From positions 1 through 22,500 of the forward strand of contig JAXCGZ010002372.1 in the NCBI GenBank assembly GCA_037179515.1: 22,500 nucleotides of DNA, written 5' to 3'. The position numbers and the translations under genes were made by a program. The stretch's first letter is position 1; each line of letters starts with the position of its first letter. Below, piece by piece: positions 1-17,047 of this stretch. The notes under the pieces are model-generated. The model had not been told where the DNA came from. It worked only from the letters and a program-made list of their open reading frames with translations, and made no database searches. Origin of the DNA: Halocaridina rubra (taxonomy: Eukaryota; Arthropoda; Malacostraca; Decapoda; Atyidae).

Positions 1-32
<32 letters not shown>
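1..32. repeat. (AG)n microsatellite
   Basis: Perfect dinucleotide repeat that starts outside the window. Confidence 0.95.
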
Positions 33-36
<4 letters not shown>

Positions 37-956
37 GTAGGGGAAAATTTCTTGACAAAATGGCAAGAAGAAATATAGTACTATTTAAAAAAGGTATTAC
101 TGACGTGTGGTACAATTACTTCCTGATAACATGGAACAAAAAATAGTATATCAATGTACTCTTTTAGTGTATGGAATCTTCAGAGCATTATAACAGAAGA
201 AGAAAAAGAGAAGCCCTTCAGTGCCATCAAAGAGCCTAGCAAGAGGGGGTGTATATGGTTTCCAAGCGAATCTTTCACTGTCATATCTCACTGATAAGTA
301 GGGTACAGTACTTTTTTCAGCTGAATACCTGTTATATCTGGGCCTAAATAAAAAGTAAATATTATTAAAGAGAATGTCAATTCATCAAACATCTATTAAA
401 TTATACATATACATAACAGACAGATATACAAATTTAAATATGAAATTATGGATTTTTTTTTCTTTCTTAAAGTACAGAGAAAATTAAAAACACAGTAAAC
501 CGTATCAGCCGATATTACTGCAAAACCTTAACGTACGAAGACATGACAGTTCGCTATAGTATCTTACTATTACAATTGGTACCAACTACAATAAGATTTT
601 CTAAAATAAATTTCCACTACACACACACACATGCAAAAATCGTAAGGATATGTAAAAAAAAAAAAAATCTGCTCCTATCCCTAATGATCAACTTAAATTG
701 TTTATTTTATTTCTACAGCTTTTAAAATACGAGTAGGCAGAATATACGTAAAATAATCCTCAAGTCCTTCACCAAGGGTGAGATGTATCAAAATGCAAAT
801 AATTTCTTATAACCAAAGAGTAAAAAAAAAGACAAGAAAAATTACCTGTTCCCATGCATGAACACTGCCAAGCAAAGAGCAAAACAAACAGTTGTCTTAC
901 AGTTAATTAAACAGAACAAAAAATACAATCCAAATAAAAAACTTTTTAACACTCAC
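1..956 (-). other. Probable UBALD intron 3
   Basis: No match to the expected next UBALD motif (TPANTPATPPNFPD-like) was seen on the minus strand. The short open readings here are A/T-rich and carry no family signal. Confidence 0.5.
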
Positions 957-7724
<6,768 letters not shown>

Positions 7725-8517
7725 AGCGATGGTAATCCTTTAAACGCACTGCTCGATACCTGTCCTCTCACACCCACTTCATCGACCACACTGTCTGGCA
7801 GCAGCTGGTGTTTTCAAAATATACAAGGCAGGCGTTCCAACAATTAAAAGAGAGATATTTTCGTACCTATACCAACCTTTCCTAATAATGTCGTGATGAA
7901 GAATATTTATGGCTTGAAATTATAAACCATTCATCGAAATTCAAATAAATTATTTAATATATACTTCTTATAGGAACGTTTACTACTGTTATTCTTTATA
8001 GACAGAACGGAAAAACAACAATGGCCTTCATCGGTTATGTTGGTATTTCTGATTGCATGTCACCTGGCTCGATTGCAAATAATTGTAAACATGTTAAGTA
8101 CATGTTAAAATCATCATGTACGACATATCATAGCTTACAGTCATAACACATCTCTAGACATAATTTTCTACCATACATGTATAGATCAATAGCATCTTAT
8201 TTAGTCACGTCACATCTCTCTGAAGACTTTGTAAATTCCATTTGAGCTTAAGTTGTTTACATTTAAGAAACGTTTACACATTTTCAATGCCAGTAGTTTT
8301 ATTAATGCAACAGGATATGATTCGGCACAATGCAGGCAGTATGCATGACGCTACGTAATTTCATCCTGAAATTACAGACAGTTCTGAAGTAAACTTTGCT
8401 TGTTCGAGCAATGCGTAAGTTACTCAGAAATACGCAAATGGAATCTCAGGCGTATTACCAATAGAGAAATGATGCCAAAGGTATTTATCCCCCCCCCCCG
8501 AGAATACAATGGCATTA

Positions 8518-8519
8518 AA

Positions 8520-8561
<42 letters not shown>

Positions 8562-8635
8562 TTATAATTATTATTATTATTATCATCATCATTTTATCAT
8601 TCTTTATAATAATAATATTAATAATAATAATAGTG
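8518..8635. repeat. (ATT)n / (AAT)n compound microsatellite
   Basis: A near-perfect ATT tract is followed by ATC and AAT tracts, ending at the 3' side of the truncated SINE. A further ATT/AAT tract lies at 8781-8822 on the SINE's other side. Confidence 0.9.
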
Positions 8636-8780
8636 GTTTCGGTTTTACGTCACGAACTCCCTTTTCAACTAAGGTCTAGGACGGTTGCCTTCTTGCGAAG
8701 GACTTGTTTTGGCAGATGTAATCGTTACCCTGAGTGTATGCCCTTACTAACCTCAGTCAGTGACGGGGCGCTAACTCTCG
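8635..8780 (-). mobile_element. 5'-truncated SINE of the same body family
   Basis: Read on the minus strand it starts around the B box (GAGAGTTAGCGCCCCG) and continues through CTGAGGTTAGTAAGGGCA to GAGTTCGTGACGTAAAACCG, very close to the 18393-18591 copy. It ends in an (ATT)n tract at its 3' side, and another ATT/AAT tract lies on its other side. Confidence 0.85.
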
Positions 8781-9034
8781 ATTATTATTATTAATAATGA
8801 TAATAATAATAATAATAACAATAAGCAAACTGGTTATTAAATTATTTTAGAATAACGAAAATAATTGTTACATAATAGATATTTTGAAAGTAAGTTTCTC
8901 GAAACTTCATCTCGGAGACTCAATGGGAGGTATTAGTGACAAGTGTAGATATAAAACTGTCAAGTTCTGATGTTGCCACTAGGACTGCGCCAACATATAC
9001 TACTGGAGGGTAGCTGTGATGTCTACTGATTTTA

Positions 9035-9453
9035 TGTACACTACGTAGCAGTGTTGCCAGATACCCAGAAGTCTGGATTTCTCCGTACGTTTTTGGCCAA
9101 TGACAGAAATTACATTTTAATATAAATTGACCTAATATTATAGCGTATGCAGACGGTATGACTCTACTTGCTAGGTGCCGCATGTGTTTCCTGCCAGGGG
9201 AACATGGACCCGTAGTGCATATAATCTTGTCTATGTAGTACTAGCGTGTACATTGGTGTTATATACACTACGTAGTAGTGTATAGAGACTACACTGAATT
9301 TTTTGTTGTTGAAGGTCCTGTTGGCTCCTATATGCACTTCTAGTGTATATACTGCTGCAATGTACACTGCATAGCAGTATTGCCAGCTACCTAGAAAAGT
9401 CGGGAATAATCCATTTTTTTTAGCCATAAACAGAATTTACATGAAAATATAAA
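9035..9453. repeat. Diverged repeat pair around a palindrome
   Basis: A block at 9035-9126 (TGTACACTACGTAGCAGTGT, TGCCAGATACCCAGAA, then TTGGCCAATGACAGAAATTA) recurs at 9361-9453 with many substitutions. Between them 9262-9284 is a perfect hairpin, TATACACTAC-gta-GTAGTGTATA. It could be an old duplicated transposon fragment. It lies just downstream of the SPSB3 3' end. Confidence 0.5.
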
Positions 9454-9559
9454 ATATGTAGAGGTATTTTGTAAAGTATGTAGCAGTGTATGTAGAAGGT
9501 ACGTTAGATCCTCTTGAAAGTAGCCTTCGTGTGGTCTAACTTCGTATTGTATAATAAAA

Positions 9560-10157
9560 AGGGAAAAAGTTATTTTAAATTCCTTTATTTAGTAATGATA
9601 ATATTTATCCTCTTTTAAATTTAACAAAAATAAATTTACGTATTTTCTTTCCTACATTATATATGAAGAACATTCATACGAAAAACATGACAATGAGACA
9701 GAAAAAAATTACCATCTGGAAGTACAAATACTAGTCAACTAAGAAAGCAAGATATACATTTAAGAAAAACCATTACTACACAGAGGAACAGAAATATAGT
9801 CAGGAATGATAAACTCACACTCACTTATTTCCTCTTAGTCTCTGGATTTATGATTTGGCTCACAGTTTCCTCTTCTGATGGTCTCAGATTAAATTCCAAA
9901 TCATGACTGCTATTTATTGACAGAGAAATGTATCTTTCATCAGCTGCAGCACTAGACTATAATAGCACATTACAAGACTGTTGACTAGTAGACGCACTTC
10001 CCCAAAAAAATTCATGTTCACCAACTGAAAGTATTGCTAAACCTGTCTTATGACAAGACAGACACGATAGAAACTTAATTCTTTCTTTAACAATGGATTA
10101 TTGATTGATAAAAATATGGTGCAGTTTTTATAAAAACAATCCCCCAAGTACAAAAGA
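9560..10157 (-). other. SPSB3: Probable SPSB3 3' UTR
   Basis: A/T-rich sequence without coding signal follows the stop codon. AATAAA on the minus strand occurs at 9584-9589, and again at 9913-9918 for a possible shorter transcript. The end coordinate is an estimate from the distal signal. Confidence 0.45.
9584..9589 (-). terminator. Candidate polyadenylation signal AATAAA for SPSB3
   Basis: This is an exact AATAAA on the minus strand, about 570 bp downstream of the SPSB3 stop. Such hexamers are frequent in A/T-rich DNA, so the assignment is by position only. Confidence 0.35.
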
Positions 10158-10528
10158 TTAAGGACTATGGTATCTATAGAGTTTCTTTGGTTTCTTTACA
10201 TCAGTGGGCTCTTCTTCTTCCAATGATCTCTTGGAAGGGTTTTGCGCACGAGCGTAGTCAAGGGTATCATCGGAAGCTCTCTTACTTCCAAATTTGATAA
10301 AGGGCCAGTGATTATTCATAATATATCTGTGGAGCCCAGGAGGTAATTTGATATGTTCAGGGATAGTATTTGAACTCTGAAATATTTTCCTAAAAACGGC
10401 CTCAGAAGAAAGAAATTGTAAAGAATGGGAAAACATGTAACTAGAGACTAGCTTCATTCCTGTGTTTGCGGATGTTGAAGAAACTATTGGATAAAGTTCT
10501 TGATTGCATAATCCAGTAAAAGCAATAC
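10158..10528 (-). CDS. SPSB3: SPSB3 terminal coding exon, SPRY end, SOCS box and C-terminal tail
   Basis: After the split Gly codon it encodes 122 residues and a stop. It holds the last SPRY strands (LYPIVSSTSANTGMKLV), the BC-box-like SLQFLSSEAV (10395-10424), the Cul5-box-like IKLPPGLHRYI (10320-10352) and a tail with SKRSLEEEEPTDVKKPKK. The basic KKPKK could serve as a nuclear signal, in line with the nuclear role of vertebrate SPSB3; that is inference. The acceptor is TATTTCAG before GTATTGC. Confidence 0.93.
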
Positions 10529-13500
10529 CTGAAATACAAAAAATATTTACAGTTAATATCTCCTATGACAGTATTAGCCTTAATAATATTGTTCATTTAT
10601 GTAAAGATTTTTTTTTAATTCATACTCTGTCATGTATCAACTTTAATCAGGAAGAGAAAATATGTTATAAGGCAATATTATTTGGTCCTGACAGTTAAGG
10701 TAATGAAATCATCTACTGCCTTCCATTCTAAATACATATATATGTAGTCAAATACATATAAACATACAGTCACATTCCAGACACGTAGTCTACATGTCAT
10801 ATATATATAGCCCCGAGTCATCATTATGTCTCTATATAGAAAATACCACAATACATATTGTAACATATCTAGCCTATCCTACACTATTCTTGAATAAGGT
10901 ATTTGTTTTATTGAGGAAAAATGATTTTATGTTTACTATATATTGCATAAAAATATATAACATTAAGCAGCATTATTTTCTTCCTTGTATACCTGGGAAG
11001 CTGCCATTTCAGAAAATATTTTATCTTTACTTATGTATCATTAAACAAAATCGTCAGTTGGCTGTTTTCCGGACATTAAAATTGCAGCTCTGGCACATGC
11101 ATGGAACACGGATAATCTCAATAATGCTCGTTGTTGTGGGAAGGAAGTGGGAGGGTTCTCTACCTCTGAAAGCCTCTGAGTCACAGAAGATACAAATAAA
11201 GTAGGTATATCTTCACGATCTGTGAGAGCTCTCAGGCCATTACATTAAGTAAATAGTATCATCTTAATGGGAATGTCTCCAAGCGATGCTACTTGTGGAT
11301 GGCAAAGGTAGGGAGTCATAGTCACCCTCTACATGGGTATCTCAATTCAATACACTTATTCACACAAGTGACTTTAATTATCGAAAAAAATGCATGTTAA
11401 AGGAGGATGTCCTTTGGGGGTTCTCACAACCACAGTCATTTTCCCATCATTCATTTATTTTCAAAAAGCGATGACCAAAATTTCCTCACCAGTTCCAAAA
11501 ATCACAGATTGAGGTAGAAAAATATAACTCTTTTATATCTTGACCTTGAATATAATAAGAGAGGATTATTAGGGATATTATCTGGGATGAGGGAGAAATA
11601 TTCCACAACTGTAGTCTTCAGAAGTCTCGTGAGACATCTAAAAGGGATTAGGAAACACGGAGTGTGGTCATCCTCCTCTCCCCATGGTTTAAAATCCCAA
11701 TTACAAATCAACAGATACAAGATATAATAATAATAATAATAAACCTTTATTTCCATTACAATACAATGGGTATTCGTCAGCTGGGACAAGCCCCAACCCC
11801 CCACTGTGGTGTCCAACCACAGCAGTTCCTGCCAGTAAACAGCTTAAACTCTCGGTCTTGGACGGGGACCGATCTTTCGACCTCGTGAATGCGAAGCCAG
11901 CGCGTTACCACTGTACTAGCCAGCAGGATTGGAAGATGTCTTGCTTCTAATACATGTACACTTGGAGGTGTATGGAAAATAATACGATACTAGGAATATA
12001 TTTGCAAAGAGGAAACTGGAATCTTGGCAAATGCTTGATTATCCAATAGTGGCAATAAAATACACAGCTAGAAAGAGACGCATTACAAAATGCGGCTCCA
12101 CATAAGTCAGACAATTTTTTGATGGTGGTATGGCAGGTAGAAGAGAGAAAGTTATCAATACTTAGCAAATAAAGTTATTTTTGTTTTTTGTTTGTTCAGG
12201 TCCCCTTATTCATTATATTGGGAAGGAATAATGTATAATGGAAATGTGACGGGCACATTCATGACAAGGCAAAGTTATGTTAGTTGTAAGCTTTTTACAA
12301 GACGTCTATATATTCAATAAAATACAAATAACCTCAACCGCAATAACGCAATACTGTACATCCATAACATTGAGCCAAATGCAAAAAAGAATGAACTAGA
12401 AAGTAAACGAGACCCTTACAAGGTCTCTTTTGTTTCTCAAAAGTTTAACCAAATGGATAAAATTATTCTAAAATATAGTGAGACTGACCTAGAGGTTCTC
12501 TATTGAGAAAAAATTCTAATGTCCCTCTCCAGGTATCCAAGTGCATACCAATAATGCTTCCTTTTCCCCAACGAGGTCCATAACGCTTCTGTTTTGATCC
12601 ATGTTGGATTGTACCTGAAAGAATACAAGTCGTTAAAGGGCTTTCGTATCATAGATATTACATTATAAAAAATTAAACTTTATTGACAGCTCATATAATG
12701 CCTGAGACGTAATTAACACATTGGCATTAGTATATTTCCAATGCTAAAATATTTGTAATTATTATATGTGGTCCATCCATATATATCAAAACTATGTTTA
12801 CTTTTTACTTCTTTATTAAATAAAATAGTTTTTAAGGTTTAAGGAACACCTACTGCACTGAACTCTCATTCCAAGCACTGTCATAATATCTAAAGTCTAT
12901 TTTTAAAACCCTTACCGAAATAGGAATATCCCCAGGATTCCGCATCACGACCAAGCAATGAACAAAATCTATGGATCCCTTGCTTCATATCACATTTTGG
13001 TGTACACACACCAACCATCTGAAATTTAATAGAAATATAAAACATAGAGTAGGATACTTATGCAAATAAGTATATAATTCCTATTGGCCCACTTTATTCA
13101 TTCACAGTCTCTTTCCAGGCATCCCACCCTTTACCATCTCTTCCCTGCTCCACTGATATACCACTTACATCTAATACTCCTTCCACCCAAGCCATCCATC
13201 TCATTTTTGGTTTTCCACACGGCCTTAATCCACATACTTCTGCTCTCCACACTCTCTCTGCCAATCCATCCTTATTCATTTTTATCATTATAGTAGTAGC
13301 TTTACCCATAATACCAGCCACACAATGCAATGCTACAACTGAAGGTCTTTTTGGACTTTAAATAGGATTAGCCAGTACAGCTGGTTGTTAAGTGTTTCTC
13401 CAGTCACAGTTCTATTCCTATGCCTACATATTCACTGATTATTTTGGTGTACAAATACTCTTATAAAATAAATACTGTTTGTATATGACAAACACTTGGG

Positions 13501-15609
13501 AATTAACTCACTATATTTGTGCCGTATACAGTAGAAGTCATTTTCAGCTCCCAGTAATGATGGTAACCTGGAAGTAGTAGCTTACCACCCCTGACAGCAG
13601 CTGTACCTGAACTATATTCTGGGTTGAAAATGACTTGCCTCTGCTCTGCACCAAGTACAATTTTACCAGCTTGGCCAATTTCTTTATCTGCGCTCCATAC
13701 CCACGCAAAATCTGGAATTTACAGACCAATTAGTATATCTCGATTATCTTTTCAGTAATGACTGATAATAATCCCAAGCACATACAGAAAATCGGAAAAA
13801 TATGCCTATACTGTACATGTTGAAAGACAAGGTCTGATTTTTGGACTAAACTTTTTACTCACTAGCCACTGATCACAAACACCTCTAACGTTACACCAAA
13901 AACTACTACAGTATAAGTTTAGAATATATATGGATCATACTTGAGCACTCAGCATAGAGAAAATATATTAATATTTTGGGTAAATGCATCAGGGATACGA
14001 AACAGAAGTCTTCTTGTAATAAGAGAAGATATAGAGTGAGGGGTACGGCGTAACTCCGGAGTAAAACATTTTCTCTTGAGAGTGGCTTAGTGATACTGGG
14101 TTTTCACAAGGAATCATTCATAAGCCGCTCTATGACACCGTCTCCTCAAATGAAGGTGGTTAATTGAGGTGAGGAATAATGCTTTACCCTTAATGCTGAA
14201 GGGCAATAACTCATAGATGAAGAGATATGACCCCGAATTTCCATGCTGGACTTGAGGAGCATTTTATGTCTTATTGCAAAACGTGCCATGATCTTGATAA
14301 ATGTTGGTTAAGAGATTCTGATATTGAAGCCATAAAGGAGTGGCTTATCAAAGGCTGATTTGTAGTGACTGTTGCTGTCTACAGATTCTGTAATAAGAAC
14401 AGGAACTCTATAAATATAAAACCATTTTTACAGTTACCTGCCTGGGTCCTTTTCTCTTGTCCTTACAGTAAAGGATATCCAAAGCAGCTTCCATGTTACT
14501 CACCTCCAAAGTTAGCCCATGGGAACAGATATAAAATAAGTCTACCTGCTGATCTGGAAATAATTTCAGGACTTCCTGTCATTTGAATTCTTCCAGTGAC
14601 TACTTTGACTAGATACAATGTTGACAAGATAATCTGTCCTCATTTACAGTGTTCTTCAACACTGTAAGCACCTACCACCTCAATAAAGTCAGGTTTTTGG
14701 AGCGAAACTGGGAATATTAATCCAGCCTTTGATCTTAATTTCTTTGAGGTGATGTAGACTACTGCTAACTACTTTGTTTATGTGGTAGTTGTTCAGATGT
14801 GATGAACAAGTTCCAGCTCCCATCAGACTATCTGAAATGTGGAATTCTCAGCCCTCTTTTGATATTTCTATCAAGACTTTCAGGTGAGGGGTGAATGGAG
14901 GGGAACTTTTCTCCTAATAATAATAGTGACTAAACATTACACCAGACATAAGCAAACTCTATTGCAAGCGACTTGCTTGCTTTTGATCCCTATGCCAAAT
15001 GAATTTAGAATGCATTTTTGTTTGAGGTTTGGAAAACAAACTGGAGGTTCCCCATTACCTCCTCCATTTCATATATGGAGATCATTGGCTTCCTTTGCTG
15101 ATGATTTATTGCACACAGCAAAGCCTATTGTTTTGAATGTGAGAGGTTTTCTCTATTTATGGAGAGAGTCATCGCAATTTCAAACATGTGAGGCCTCTTG
15201 CATGTAAGAATTGTGATCACTTAAGATATACTGGGAAGTCCTTCAAAAAATTGTTGGCACAATTCAGCAGGTTCTGATAATCCACATAACACCATATTGT
15301 CCAAGGAAATGGTTGAAGAATATCCTTTCCCTGCAGTTCCCTTGAGAAATATTTGGATATTTGAGAAAGTATTTGGGGATACATTTAGACTGCATGAGAG
15401 GACCTGTTAGCAAACACTGTTAATGCTACTTCCAAGAGCAGAAATGAGATAAAATCATGCTTATATTGCAAGAGGACTAAAAAATATAATAACTTGCCAT
15501 TCTCCTCTTCCCCACATTCACACTTCATGACGTCCTCTTTGGTGTGACTACAGAAAGCAATGGAGTTGGGCAGATAAGTGGGACTCCTGCACTCTGCCTC
15601 ATTTTCCAT
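10158..15609 (-). CDS. SPSB3: SPSB3-type SPRY domain and SOCS box protein
   Basis: Five exons (15498-15609 coding, 13512-13711, 12916-13018, 12489-12614, 10158-10528) give a 303-residue reading from the ATG at 15609. Residues 28-44 carry CECGEEEN-DFAWVW, matching the segment before the SPRY domain in SPSB3. The SPRY domain spans about 48-215, with YSSGTAAVRGG, YWELKMTSTVYGTN, FCSLLGRDAESWGYSY, GSIIGMHLDTWRGTLEFF and ELYPIVSSTS. A SOCS box follows: BC-box-like SLQFLSSEAV at 216-225 and Cul5-box-like IKLPPGLHRYI at 240-250. The tail ends in acidic EEEE and basic KKPKK. SPSB3 is the substrate receptor of a Cullin5-Elongin B/C ubiquitin ligase; known vertebrate substrates include SNAIL and nuclear cGAS. 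Human SPSB3 is somewhat longer (about 355 residues), mainly N-terminally, so an earlier coding exon is possible. SPSB3 is clearly favoured over SPSB1/2/4 by the GRDAESWGYSY and HLDTW-GTL motifs and the LPPGL Cul5 region. Confidence 0.93.
11725..11928 (-). mobile_element. tRNA-derived SINE of a second family with (ATT)n tail
   Basis: Read on the minus strand it begins TCCTGCTGGCTAGTACAGTG, with A-box-like TAGTACAGTGGTAACGC and B-box-like GGTCGAAAGATCGGTCCC. It ends GGAAATAAAGGTTTATT followed by an (ATT)n tail at 11725-11742. The body has no resemblance to the other SINEs here. It sits in the last SPSB3 intron, in the same orientation as the gene. Confidence 0.75.
12489..12614 (-). CDS. SPSB3: SPSB3 exon, SPRY core with HLDTW motif
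   Basis: It encodes 41 residues between two split Gly codons, including RYGPRWGKGSIIGMHLD and TWRGTLEFFLNREPL. The acceptor is ATTCTTTCAG and the donor CCTCTAG|GTCAGT. GxxxGxHLDTWxGTLxFFxN is shared with SPSB3 of other animals. Confidence 0.93.
12916..13018 (-). CDS. SPSB3: SPSB3 exon, middle of SPRY domain
   Basis: This exon encodes 34 residues, from MVGVCTPKCDM to SWGYSYF, plus the first base of a Gly codon. The acceptor is ATTAAATTTCAG and the donor TTTCG|GTAAGG. FCSLLGRD-ESWG is the most diagnostic SPSB3 stretch in the window. Confidence 0.93.
13094..13330 (-). pseudogene. Second LINE tail fragment inside an SPSB3 intron
   Basis: It reads GKATTIMIKMNKDGLAERVW, then RAEVCGLRPCGKPKMRWMAW and GISVEQGRDGKGWDAWKETV before a stop. 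The pattern (VW.AEV.G.RP.G.P..RWMD.V...L...G.SVEQGR) is the C-terminal end common in arthropod non-LTR retrotransposons. It is 5'-truncated, of a different family from 4448-5312, and lies within the 493-bp SPSB3 intron in the gene's orientation. Confidence 0.65.
13512..13711 (-). CDS. SPSB3: SPSB3 exon, N-terminal half of SPRY domain
   Basis: Two hundred bases complete a split Asp codon and encode 66 residues, from FAWVWSADKE to STVYGTNI. The acceptor is AAATTCCAG and the donor ATA|GTGAGT. The segments NPEYSSGTAAVRGGK and HYWELKMTSTVYGT align without gaps to the SPSB3 pattern YSCGTAAIRG...FWEIKMTSPVYGT. Confidence 0.92.
14227..15207 (+). pseudogene. Broken unknown coding-like region
   Basis: Frame 1 stays largely open over about 1 kb with several stops. 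It starts MTPNFHAGLEEHFMSYCKTC, then HDLDKCWLRDSDIEAIKEWL; a later part reads VAVYRFCNKNRNS and PADLEIISGLPVI. After a stretch with more stops, 14884-15207 continues with SPLPPPFHIWRSLASFADDL. The Cys pattern YCKTCHDLDKC is suggestive, but I recognise no family. It may be a decayed mobile-element ORF, possibly gag-like; it lies in the first SPSB3 intron on the opposite strand. Confidence 0.35.
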
Positions 15610-15641
15610 AGTTTTTCTTGCTGTGGAGAGAGAATGTAATA
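15498..15641 (-). CDS. SPSB3: SPSB3 first recognised exon (partly 5' UTR if translation starts at 15609)
   Basis: From ATG 15609 it encodes 37 residues, starting MENEAECRSP and ending MKCECGEEEN, plus one base of the next codon. The ATG has A at -3 and G at +4. The acceptor at 15642 (TTGATTTATTTTCAG) shows that at least one more exon lies upstream. The frame is open back to that acceptor, so the true start could be in that exon. A second CAG at 15621-15623 (after CTCTCTCCA) is an alternative acceptor in the same frame. The donor is AATG|GCAAGT, a GC type: the nearest GT, two bases further on, would break the frame. Confidence 0.8.
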
Positions 15642-16080
15642 CTGAAAATAAATCAAGAAAACACATTACTAGCAACATAGAAACATAAAAGAAATAAAGA
15701 AGATACCGTACAAATAATTGCTAATGGCGTGCATCAAATTCTTAAAAAGAGATTCAACAAGTAATTTCTATGCAAACTGGCCCTATCTTCATAATTACCA
15801 ATTATTATTCTTATAAAAAAACTGCAGTCTCCTGACGATTCAACTCTGACTAATTTCTAAAAGGAAAACCATGCCTATGTTTTGACAGTACATTTAATAC
15901 ATATAGAGTATTTTACAGGGAAGAGAGTGACCTGAATAGAGACTATGCTAAATATATTTTTTCTAGTGCAGTATATAGTACAGGCATTTTTATGCTAAAA
16001 ACGTAATAATCATGTCAAATGTTATTTACAGTACAATACATGACATAACTTTATGAAAATTACTGGTGTGTGTGGGTTTT

Positions 16081-16081
<1 letters not shown>

Positions 16082-16140
<59 letters not shown>
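16082..16140. repeat. (AAT)n microsatellite
   Basis: About 20 units with one interruption (AAAAAT). Confidence 0.95.
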
Positions 16141-16520
16141 CACATAGGTATCCAAGAAACATGCTTCCTCTCCAAATATTTGTTGAAAAGGAACCCTCCC
16201 CTTTTACCTAATAAATGCTAAGACCCGAATAGACAGCTGTGAAGTTGGCAACAGGTTACTTGTTACTAATTCACATTAGAATAAGGAACAAGTAGCTGTT
16301 ACTTATTCAGAAACTGCTACTTGCTGCGGAACAGTCATATTTCGCAACAGCTGCTTTCATTTCACTGATCTTCAGCATTGGCTGAGAACCAGTGAGTGTA
16401 ACTCACAAGTGTAAATCAGTGTCACAGCATAGAACATGGCCCATGAGAAAAAGCTAATGCCAGGTCAGATGTACCCACATTTGTTTGTAAACATTTTGTG
16501 TCGATTCCTGATGAAGATGA

Positions 16521-16662
16521 CCCGGTGTTAAGTCACGGACTCCCTTTTCATTTAAGGGCTAAGATGGTGCCTTCTTGAAAAGAACTTTGATAATTGGCAG
16601 GTGTGACCGATACACAAAGTGAATGTTCTTTTTAACCTCAGACTATGGCGGGTCTCAAGCTT
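16521..16662 (-). mobile_element. Old SINE body fragment
   Basis: On the minus strand it shows GTCTGAGGTTAAAAAGAACA, CAAGAAGGCACCATCTTAGC and AAAAGGGAGTCCGTGACTTA, all diverged matches to the body of the SINEs at 18393 and 8635. No head is recognisable beyond a short GAGACCCGCC remnant. Confidence 0.7.
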
Positions 16663-16725
16663 GCAAAAAGGTGCAAAAGAGGATTGGGTATTATTTTAGT
16701 TATGGGGATTAATGGAATATGTTTT

Positions 16726-16732
<7 letters not shown>

Positions 16733-16809
<77 letters not shown>
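16733..16809. repeat. (AT)n microsatellite
   Basis: A perfect 77-bp tract. The poly-Tyr/Ile readings across it on both strands are not genes. Confidence 0.95.
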
Positions 16810-16810
<1 letters not shown>

Positions 16811-17047
16811 CCCCCGGCTAGGGAGGACGCATTCCCCTTGGTTAGGTTGGGTTTGGACGCACCAAAAATGCACTTTTTCGACACATAATCCCCTCTTCTA
16901 AAAGTATACCAAGGACGGTACCGCAGCAAATATATTACAATTTCTGAATCTGTCACGGTTAGTTGTTCCTTATTCATGTGTGCAAATGAGTAAAAATTTA
17001 ACTGTTGCTAACTGCACTCCCATCTGAGGCTAGTGAAGAACTTGGGA

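Larger units (their letters stand above)
7725..9559. other. Intergenic region between SPSB3 3' end and UBALD start
   Basis: It contains the UBALD 5' UTR and promoter (not locatable by eye), the ATT microsatellite and truncated SINE, and the palindromic repeat pair. No coding signal was found at 7725-8500 or 8823-9030. Confidence 0.6.

Noticed and set aside
10794..11204. 136-codon plus-strand open frame in the last SPSB3 intron
   Set aside because: Composition is A/T-driven, with no conserved motif, and it lies antisense inside an intron.
12399..12428. Short inverted repeat GAGACC...GGTCTC
   Set aside because: A six-base arm in A/T-rich intronic DNA is expected by chance, and nothing ties it to a function.
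13084..13293. Plus-strand Leu/His/Pro-rich open frame
   Set aside because: It is the shadow of the minus-strand LINE tail and looks like low-complexity sequence.
16696..16977. Open readings through poly Tyr/Ile on both strands
   Set aside because: They are translations of the (AT)n microsatellite and change freely with repeat length; no domain is present.
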